Shown here: positions 56,268 through 64,000 of the stretch, piece after piece
Layout: every line of letters starts with the position of its first letter
Position numbering within the stretch: the stretch's first letter is position 1
DNA from: Takakia lepidozioides
Taxonomy: Eukaryota; Streptophyta; Takakiopsida; Takakiales; Takakiaceae
Direction: 5' to 3'
Assembly (NCBI GenBank): GCA_030704615.1
Contig: CM060734.1
Coordinates: 4,712,001 to 4,776,000 of the forward strand
DNA: 64,000 nucleotides
Notes under the pieces: model-generated
What the model was told of the DNA's origin: nothing
Databases searched by the model: none
The model's input: only the letters and a program-made list of their open reading frames with translations
Translations under genes and position numbers: made by a program

Positions 56268-58391
56268 TTGCACACAAGAGGGACCTACCCCCTCTCTTCA
56301 CTCATACCTCTTCATGAATTTGGAGCTGAAGCTCCCAATGGGTGGAACGAGAAGCGTACATGGAATGTGGAGGGAGAGATGGAGGACCTGATGATCCAGC
56401 TATGGAAGCGTCGAACAATCATTTGGGATTTGCCATACTGGAAGGGGCATGACCCCCCCCCCCCAACTCACTTTCTTTCACATTGTGCTTTCTGGAATTA
56501 CCTTTACTGTCAGGAGTCCATAAGGCAACTCGTAAGTGAGTGTAAGTACTATGCAGTAGATGTTGAAGTCATATACCTCACTGTGGAGTGGATGTTGCAG
56601 TTGTTGAAAGCATAATGCAGTAACATGAACAACTTCTTCCACAAGTTATACTATATATGCACATGGAACTTGGTCTTATGGGAGGCAATTTTGCATGGCA
56701 GGACTTGTTGCAGCGGTACCTCCTGGATCCCATGCATTGTGAGAAGAACCTGTGCAAGAACATTCTAAAGACAATCTTTGGGGAGAAGGATACGGTAAAC
56801 GTACGACACGACATGGAGAAGGAAGACATACGGCCACATTTGTGGCTAAGGGCATGATCCCCAAAGACCTGGAAAAGTCCTCATGCCAGCAGCATCATAT
56901 GTCTTCACCAAATCAGAGCAAGAGCGGTTTTTGAAGACGTTGGGAGCCATGAAAGTGCCAACCGGATTCTCGGGTGCTTTCCAGAAGCACGCCATGAACA
57001 AGAAATGGTCAGGGATGAAGTCACATGATCTACATGTGATGATGCAGCAGATTTTGCCAGTGTGCATCTGAGGTACGATGGCAAAGGGTCCTCGAACGGC
57101 CATAATGCGTATAAGTCGAGTGTTTAGGAGGATTTGTGCGAAGGTGTGGGAACTGAGGGAGATTACATCGTTGCGTGAGGATGTGGCTATGACCCTTTGT
57201 TTGTTGGAGAAAGAATTCCCTCCATCATTCTTTGACGTCATGACGCACTTGCTAGTGCATCTCGTAGACGAGAGCTGCATGTGTGTGGGCCCGTAGCCAA
57301 CCGTTGGATGTATCCCATGGAGAGGTACATGAAGGATCTTAAGGGGTATGTACGCAACATGGCACGGCCCGAGGGGAGTATGGCGGAGGGCTACATTCGC
57401 GAGGAAGCCCTGGGCTTCATGACAAAGTATATGTCTTCGTTTGATGCAACACAACGCCAAGTATGGGATGAGAACGAGGAAGAAGGAGTGGAAGGCGAGG
57501 TCCTAGAAGGTTGTCCCACAAAGCGTGTCATGAGCCCTCGCCTCCGGGATGTGGCACATGATTATGTGCTAAACAACACTGTTGTCATGATACCATGGAG
57601 ACAGTGGGTGTCAACTTCTAAGCCCTCCCCTGCTTTTCTATCTAGTCTTTCTAGGCTGGAATTACCTATACTGTCACAAGTCATTTCGGCCACTATGCGA
57701 GTGGCATCATGTACTAAGAGGGTGCTTCAGACAACTACAGAGATTATTTCCTGGGTGCTGTTGTTTTTTGTAAGTGATTGTGAAGTAGGCTGCATCGCTA
57801 CGGTTTTCTTGAAAGGGCTTAGGAGCATGTGGTAAACATGTATAATACGGTGTGTGAAGGTGGACTGATTTCCAGCTTGATGTAGGTTTCTGCTAGGAAG
57901 TACGCAGCGGAGAAGGACTGCCTGAAAGCGGAACGGGTGGCATTTGCTAGAGCATGGTGGAGGAACGGTCGCACGAGGGCCCCCCCAGTTGAATACCCCC
58001 ACAACAATGGAGGAGCTACAACCGTTTGCGGTGTGGGTCAGATTTGCGGTTGCAACATACACATCAGAGAACGAGGTAGAAGAAAAGGACATGGTGAGTC
58101 TGTCGTTCCCCCCGAGTCTGACTGCTACTTCGTACCGGTCAATGAAAGCATATAGCAATCACTATAGAGTGGACGATGCCAACACCCGCCTTCTCGTGAT
58201 TTTTGACAACGGAGTGGCATCAGTTTTTGAACAAGTGAGGAGGAGCTATGCACGAGATCGGAATCCAATTTCATGCCCCTACAATATGTAGGAGTCATCA
58301 AGGAAATCCTAAAACTAGACTATGGTCTTGTAAAGCCAATTCTTTTCCGTTGTTCTTGGGTGAGAGCCAACATGGTGGGAGAGAATGCCAT
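56268..58391 (+). pseudogene. CACTA (En/Spm) TNP2-like transposase remnant
   Basis: Fragments of a TNP2-type transposase in order: LWKRRTIIWDLPYWKG (near 56400), LLDPMHCEKNLCKNILKTIF (56728-56790), PAASYVFTKSEQERFL and SGMKSHDLHVMMQQILPV (56885-57070), and NRWMYPMERYMKDLKGYV then RPEGSMAEGYI (57300-57400), typical of the DUF4218 part. A DUF4216-like end follows, with SLTATSYRSMKAYSNHYRV and DNGVASVFEQ (58100-58235). The pieces lie in changing frames, with inserted non-matching stretches around 56455-56690 and 57600-57900, so the gene is dead. Domain names are from memory of the family. The last block stops exactly at the right inverted-repeat arm. Confidence 0.8.
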
Positions 58392-59274
58392 GAAGTCTCT
58401 TCACCTGATAAAATGCTCGTAGAAATCAGCAAACCGTTGCTTGTTTGTGCTGTCGATTGCCGAGTTCTTGGAGCTATGTCGAATCCTCTTCCACAAACCC
58501 TTAAGGTTGTGGGCTATCTTTGCTTTGCTTTTGATCTCTTCTTGCTTTTGAATGCATGTTGTATAGCGATAACAAGCGTGAGGCCTGATATTCACCTGGG
58601 GTTCCACATCTTCACTAACTTCATTGTTTTTTTATTGCATGTGATGGGACCAGGTGAGGGCCCTCACTTAATATGATTCATGAAGCTTGCAATTGATTGA
58701 AACCTAGCAAGATGAAGTGAAGTCGACTCAAGCTGTTTCTTCAGGGAGCTGATTCAAATCTGCCCCCATATCTTGATCTTTCTGGCTATGCTTCCAACTC
58801 TTTCTGTTGAGCATTAGTGCATTAGATGAGCTTTATTAGAACACATACTTTCTATTAAAGACTCTTGCCTTTGATTTCTGCTACACTACATAATGGTGCT
58901 GGATTGCTGTTTACAGCCCAGCATGAGCTTTTGATTTCGGTTTATAGTACTGGTATGATGTTGTGGCTTGAATGATATCAAGCAGCTAAGTAAGAGGACA
59001 TAGGGAACCCCAATCTTTTGTTTTTAGCCCATGTATGCTGCCTGATGCATGCCATTTGGTTTCATGTCTTTTTTACTTGTTTGTGACCTTGCAAGTAACT
59101 TGCTGAAGCATATACACATTGCCCCAAGACCTAAAATGGGCTCTGGGATAGACTGGCTTTACTGCTATGGCATGTACCAAGCAGCACAATAACCTGAAGG
59201 ATCTTTTTGAACTCAGACAATATGTTTAGAGGTATCTTAAGACATCAGGGATTAAGCTCGTACAGGCCCTGTAT
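58392..59274 (-). repeat. Right arm of the 0.88-kb inverted repeat
   Basis: Reverse complement of 54517-55394, with small differences (for example GCTTTTGATTTCGG kept, and some 1-3 base indels). The outer end is GGCCCTGTAT. The outer bases do not begin CACTA, so this is not a standard CACTA terminal repeat. Confidence 0.85.
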
Positions 59275-59282
59275 ATCTCTCT

Positions 59283-60190
59283 ATACCTCCATGAACGCTT
59301 TGTGATATGGTAAACATTTTGCTAGAGTATATACTTGCTGTACCTGACTGAAGCCAAGTTATGGAACATAATACAATATCTTCTGTTGTGTTCCCTGTTT
59401 ACATACTCTTTAGAAATATCTGCAGATATACAATGTAACCATGGGTGATGAAATTCAGCAATCTGCTGCTTGCTACTCAACACCTTGTTACCACATTTAT
59501 ACAATGGCCCCAGACCTAAACCAGGTCTTGGGGCAAAAAAACAAGGTATGATGTCATACCCCTTATGTGTAAATGTTGTACAAGGATGTCTGCTGCTTTG
59601 ATATGGCCATAAGGTTACATAAAAAACTGGAATTTCCTTTCCAGACTGTCAATGTATTCATGGGGAGTAAATCTAGCAAGGTGAACAAGAATTTCCGCTA
59701 TGAACTGTTGCTAATGTTACATCTGAAACATACACATACATGGGATACATGACTGGTCCCTATTTGGATGAACATTAAAGTGACTCATATAGTGAGGCGG
59801 ATCTTTGTGTAGGAGGTCATATGGTGTGCCAGCCATTGGGCTCTAGGCCAAGTATGTTGTTTACTGCAGGCCCTATGTTTTTCTGGATTTCTTTACAGCC
59901 TGTGATAATCAGTAATCACTTGTTGCTCAAAACCTTTTGAATCCACTTATACACTGGCCCCAGACTGAAACCAGGTCTTGGGGCAAAAAACAAGATGTGT
60001 GGGAATTCCCTTCATGTGTAAATGGTTTAGAAACTGTTTACTGCTCTGATCTGGCCATTATGTTACATAAAAATTGGAACTTCTTCTCCAGTCTGTTAAT
60101 GTGAGCATGGGTGGTAAACTTAGCAAGATAAACATGATTTTCCTGCTATGAATTGTTTCTAATATTCCATCTGAAGCATACCCTTGATTG
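59283..60190. repeat. Dispersed repeat R1, second copy
   Basis: Same orientation as 5124-6015 and about 96 percent identical by eye. It begins TACCTCCATGAACGCTTTG and carries two hairpin units (CCCCAGACCT...AGGTCTTGGGG near 59503 and 59955). It stops at CCTTGATTG, after which the sequence is CT-rich and unrelated to the first copy. Confidence 0.8.
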
Positions 60191-60302
60191 ACATTTTCTG
60201 CCCCCTCTCTCCCTCTCTGGTTTGTTTTGTTTTGTGAGGAGCACAAAAGAGAGGGAGAGGAGAGAGACGACGTATACAGCGGTTCCTGAGGGTTTACTCT
60301 AG

Positions 60303-61885
60303 TGTTTGGTGTGCACATGTGTTGTGTGGTTTTGGACAGTGATGTAGTTGTGTAACGATATGTATGCGCACGACAGCTATCAAGTTATTTTACCACTAGT
60401 GTGAAGTTAGCTAGGAAATAACTAGCTTTTATATATTGCCATTTGGGATTGACCCAAGTGTCAATCCAGGGGCCAATATATGTTTGGGCACCTGATGTTG
60501 TTATCTTCACGACAGATCGCGGTGGGCTCATCTTTTCTCGAGTTGAGCCTCACCGCGTCTAACTATGGCGCCGTGGTGTGGATTCCCCATGGCGTGAGGT
60601 GCACTTGGCTCGACTTAATATATGAGTGATGTTTTCATGTGCAAGTGTGTGAGTTTGAGAGAGCTTGTATGCTTGAATTTCTTTCATTATCATTGTGATG
60701 AACTTGTGACAGCCTAGTGATGGACTAGTGGCTGCACTAGTGGTGGCTAGTGGCAGCCTAGTGGTGGACTAGTGGCTGCACTAGTGGTGACTAGTGGTTG
60801 TCCAGTGGCAACCTAGTGGTGCACTAGTGGTGGACTAGTGATCACTGCCAGGTTTGGGTCAATCCTGCCATCGACATTCGGAAGGTGACATGGCGCACAA
60901 TTACGCACATGGTCCTTCCAAGTTATGCCATCCTGACCCTCCAAGACCAAGACGCCTGAGGGCAAGACCTCTCAAACCCTCAAAATAACACGTCCTGCAG
61001 TCACATCCAAGGTCGTAGGAGCAGTCTGCTGCAGGTAAACATAGTCACCAGGGTTGAATCTCCAAACCCCAGGACGATAGCCCCCACCATGTATGGTAGC
61101 ATACCTCAACGTATCACGGTGTTGTGCAATGGCAAGATTCTCGAAAGCCATGGGCATGACTTTCTTGAACAACTCTGCACGCTGCTCACATGCACGTGAC
61201 CACACGTCCGGATCGTCAAGGTTATTGGTGTGCACATGTGTTGTGTGGTTTTGGACAGCGATGTAGTTGTGTAGCGATATGTATGCGCACGACAACTATC
61301 AAGTTATTTTACCACTAGTGTGAAGTTAGCTAGGAAATAGTTAGTTTTTACATATTGACATTTGGGATTGTTCCAAATGTCAATCCAGGGGCCAATATAT
61401 GTTTGGGCACCTGACGTTGTTATCTTCACGGCAGATCGCGGTGGGCTCATTTTTTCTCGAGTTGAGCCTCACCGCGTCTAGCTATGGCGCCGTAGTGTGG
61501 ATTCCCCATGGCGTGGGATGCACTTGGCTCGAATTAATATATGAGTGATGTTTTCATGTGCAAGTGTGTGAATTTGAGAGAGCTTGTGTGCTTGAATTTC
61601 TTTCATTATCATTGTGATGGACTAGTGGCAGCCTAGTGATGGACTAGTGGTTGCACTAGTGGTGGCTAGTGACAGCCTAATGATGGACTAGTGGCTGCAC
61701 TAGTGGTGGCTAGTGGCAGCTTATTGGTTGGACTAGTGGCTGCACTAGTGGTGACTAGTGGTTGTCCAGTGGCAGCCCTAGTGGTGGACTAGTGATAGAC
61801 TAGTGTTTGGTGTGCACATGTGTTGTGTGGTTTTGGACAGCGATGTAGTTGTGTAGCGATATGTATGCGCACGACAGAAGGTTAA
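60303..61885. repeat. Tandem LTR-like direct repeats with ACTAGTGG minisatellite
   Basis: A ~560-bp sequence starting TTTGGTGTGCACATGTGTTG occurs near 60303 and again from 61229. A third, truncated copy of its first 75 or so bases begins near 61805. Each full copy contains GGCGCCGTGGTGTGGATTCC or the close variant GGCGCCGTAGTGTGGATTCC, and ends in an imperfect minisatellite of GGACTAGTGGCTGCACTAGT-like units (60710-60840 and 61615-61810). The middle (60860-61228) holds a retrotransposon pol fragment. This may be two solo-LTR-like ends around an internally deleted retroelement. Confidence 0.65.
60972..61225 (-). pseudogene. Retrotransposon pol fragment (integrase C-terminal region)
   Basis: Minus-strand residues ELFKKVMPMAFENLAIAQHR, DTLRYATIHGGGYRP, FNPGDYVYLQQT and APTTLDVTAGRVILRV match the region after the integrase core in a Ty3/gypsy polyprotein family (recognised from memory). 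Only about 85 codons remain. The flanking ORF sequence, in the LTR-like repeat, is unrelated. Confidence 0.7.
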
Positions 61886-62279
61886 GGGGGTGACATCTGT
61901 TTTTCTATTTTCCTATTTTTTTTTAATTTTTTTTTTTCCATAAATAGATGTAGACAGGGAGGGATGAGGGTTGGGATGGACAGGGGATGCACCTGTGACA
62001 GACTTTGAAAAACAGACAAGTGTCCAGACCATTGTAGGATGATGCTATTGAACAGTGGTTCCAACAATAAACTTTATTTTGAATCTGAAACATATTCGTC
62101 ACTCTCTGAATCACTTTCCTCAACTGGAATAACGGTTGGTTGTACAAATGCCGCTTTAATGGTAGCCAACATAGCCAGCTCTTCTTTATCTAGAGCCGTG
62201 GCACCATCTAATGACCTAGGTATTGGCTGATCTGATAAGGTAGACGGTGCCCGAAGACAATCGAAATCTGCATTTACTC
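61886..62279. other. Unassigned AT-rich stretch
   Basis: T-tracts at 61910-61940 and no convincing ORF. The plus-strand ORF at 62039-62230 has no recognised motif. Confidence 0.4.
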
Positions 62280-62284
62280 CAATG

Positions 62285-63060
62285 TCACATTAATGTACGT
62301 CCGCCACAATCTTTTTTGCTCTTGGATCCTTCCGGACGAAGGACTACCAGCTTCCACTCCGAACCAGGGGACTCATTCGAAAAGAATACCTGTTCAATTT
62401 GAGATGGAAAGATGAACGGCTCTTCATTTTCGGGTAACATCCTCTCAAAATTCGCAAGTAGAAAACCATACGAATCCCGCTTCATTGTAGCATTTTGTCC
62501 AACGAGGTTGGCCCTCACCCAAGCACAACGAAATACAATAGGGTGCACTCGTCCATAATCCAGTTTCAAGATCTCTTTGATGACCCCAATGTACTCTAAT
62601 GGTGACATGACTAGATTTCTATCACGCACACTATTTCTACTCTGTTGGTGGAAGACAGATGCAACTCCGGAATAAAAAGAGACAAGAAAACGACTCTATG
62701 TGTCGTCCACTCGATAATGATTTCCATATGCATTCATGCCACGAAATGAAGCTGATCTCAATGAGGGGGGATTAGACAAATGAATTACCGTCGTATCCTC
62801 AACACTATGCTCAGAGACATGGGCCTTGACTGCACGGCGTATCAATACCGGTAGGGGTGGAAACTCCAACAAATGGTGAGGGTATTGCACCGGAAGGTTG
62901 CGGTGACGTCGATTGACACGCCACTCACGATCACATGCCTCTCTGTCTGCTGTGAACTATGCCTTCTCTGTTGCATACTTTCTATCACAAAATGGCAACA
63001 AGAATGACACATATTAGCAATGAAGTGTTGCATGCTCCTCTCGGCTTTTGACAATTCATG
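62285..63060 (-). pseudogene. Second CACTA transposase fragment (DUF4216-like end)
   Basis: Minus strand. 62629-62285 encodes LEYIGVIKEILKLDYGRV, VFRCAWVRANLVGQNATMKR and DSYGFLLANF, the C-terminal DUF4216-type block that directly follows the part preserved at 58100-58390. 62890-62696 encodes PSLRSASFRGMNAYGNHYRV, equivalent to PSLTATSYRSMKAYSNHYRV of the first remnant. 63054-62890 (MCHSCCHFVIESMQQRRHSS) resembles the zone upstream of it. Frame changes separate the parts. Confidence 0.65.
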
Positions 63061-63651
63061 GGGAAAAACATGTATCTTCTGCGGAAGGATATCTGATTCC
63101 AGAGTTGTGTGGTACGATGAGCTCCCAGCTTGTTGGCAGTGCCGTCGGTGCTAAGACCTCTCCCTTGGAGCTTGAAGATGTTGAAGTCAATTGGAGGCAT
63201 AAGTGTAGCCTTTAGGAAGGGTAAATCTAAGGCCTAGCTGACTTTTGATGCTCCGAAAAGAAAAAGAGGGAATTCATAGTGCATGAATTAGTTTTACGTG
63301 GCTAGCTTTATTAGTGCTTAGCTGAAGTTTTTTTAGTGCAACTTCATCAGCTTCGCTGCTGCTTTCTTTCTGCAATCTCTTTGGAATTCTGTCTTTCCTG
63401 CTTATTTCCCCATTGACATTGATCTGTTGGTTCTGAGTGAAACCTCTTTGCTTTTCCTACATGGCCTATTTGTAAGGTTATTTTTTCCTTACTATTAATA
63501 TATTTTCCAGGGCTACAATCCCCCCTCTTCATTGATTTACAAAAAAAATAAAAAAATCGGAAATTGACCATATCTCGTTCCGTTGTGTGTATAGAGAGTA
63601 GTAGGTAGTAACAGAAAGCCCAATCTGGTGGGGGTAATAAAAAACAATGGA
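63061..63651. other. Unassigned stretch before the tRNA-like gene
   Basis: Minus-strand ORF 63200-62985 overlaps the CACTA fragment in another frame. Otherwise AT-rich DNA with an A-tract at 63540-63557 and no supported feature. Confidence 0.4.
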
Positions 63652-63724
63652 GTGAAATGCGGGGTATCGATCCCCCTACCTCTCGCATGTGAAGCAAGTG
63701 CTCTACCATGTGGTCTACATCCCC
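63652..63724 (-). tRNA. tRNA-like gene, anticodon CAC (Val), tRNA-Ala-like body; possibly a pseudogene
   Basis: 73 nt on the minus strand starting GGGGATGTAGACCACATGG. The anticodon arm CTTGC-TTCACAT-GCGAG has a seven-base loop with CAC at 63691-63689. The B-box GGATCGATACC is good, and the T arm GGGGGATCGATACCCC pairs well. The 5' acceptor GGGGATG faces CATTTCA, giving two G-T pairs and a G-A mismatch at position 1, and the A-box TAGACCACATGG deviates from consensus. The body resembles tRNA-Ala (anticodon AGC) more than plant tRNA-Val. It may be a tRNA with a changed anticodon, a pseudogene or a SINE head. Confidence 0.5.
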
Positions 63725-64000
63725 AGACTGTACGTAGCCGGTGGAGTTAACAAACATATACTGAAACAAACAATAGCAGTATTACTGGTGATGAGAAGCA
63801 AATTAAGTGAAACTTGAAGTTACCAGGATGGAGGTAATCTTGTACATAAATGGTTTCTGAATCTAACAGCGTGAAGATGGACCCACCATGTAGAATTATC
63901 GTTTTAGTGTACGATAGGCAAGGCACACAATCTGTGCGATTGGATTCTGGGAATTTGAACCCAAGGCTTCTTGATTGGAGGTTTTTGCACCGTCCAATCT
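63725..64000. other. Right edge, unassigned
   Basis: No ORF or RNA gene that I can support. The sequence GAATTTGAACCCAAGGC near 63950 vaguely resembles an internal promoter box, but no tRNA fold forms around it. Confidence 0.3.

Overview
Kind of genome. The window looks like nuclear DNA of a streptophyte (green alga or early-diverging land plant). It carries plant-type MULE and CACTA transposase remnants, a Ty3/gypsy chromovirus primed by initiator-Met tRNA, canonical GT-AG introns and AATAAA polyadenylation signals. From memory the mix resembles a charophyte such as Chara, but this is a guess and not shown by the sequence. I see no single-copy housekeeping gene; almost everything assignable is mobile or repetitive.

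Layout. 1-2500: a decayed MULE transposase gene and a member of an unrecognised gene family (here the 'companion' family), both on the minus strand. 2600-5120: short tandem and palindromic repeats centred on GGCGCC. 5124-6490: a dispersed repeat. 6490-7800: weak ORFs cut by an element end. 8690-13540: a large array of nested fold-back units. 13560-20300: element ends, an intact companion gene (18534-19244) and unassigned DNA. 20331-22430: a second MULE transposase gene. 22462-33412: copy D of a ParB-like/methyltransferase-like gene, split by a 7-kb chromovirus (25984-32948). 33413-34160: a third companion gene. 34200-39451: diverged copy A of the ParB/methyltransferase gene. 39452-54507: copies B (minus) and C (plus), a huge inverted duplication around a gap of exactly 500 N and a noisy palindromic stretch. 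54517-59274: a CACTA transposase remnant between 0.88-kb inverted repeats. 59283-64000: dispersed repeats, a retrotransposon fragment, a second CACTA fragment and a tRNA-like gene.

How it may fit together. The most notable content is a gene of about nine exons, present four times. It joins a Lys-rich N-terminus, a ParB-like domain (DGNHR motif) and a DNA-methyltransferase-like domain in beta-class motif order (IV before X and I). Its copies end in the same GCTATTTCATGAGC terminal motif that bounds a MULE transposase gene and a companion gene, which suggests MULE-type mobilisation. The gene travels with short palindromes whose sequence follows the subfamily: GAAATGCGGCRCCGCATTTC in and beside copy A, and GAAATTCGGCGCC-type in copies B, C and D, where one intron has grown to about 1 kb by tandem duplication. 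The idea that the protein recognises or modifies these palindromes is my inference; the sequence shows only the association. Many frameshifts lie at homopolymers, mostly in copy C and beside the gap, so part of the apparent decay may be sequencing error.
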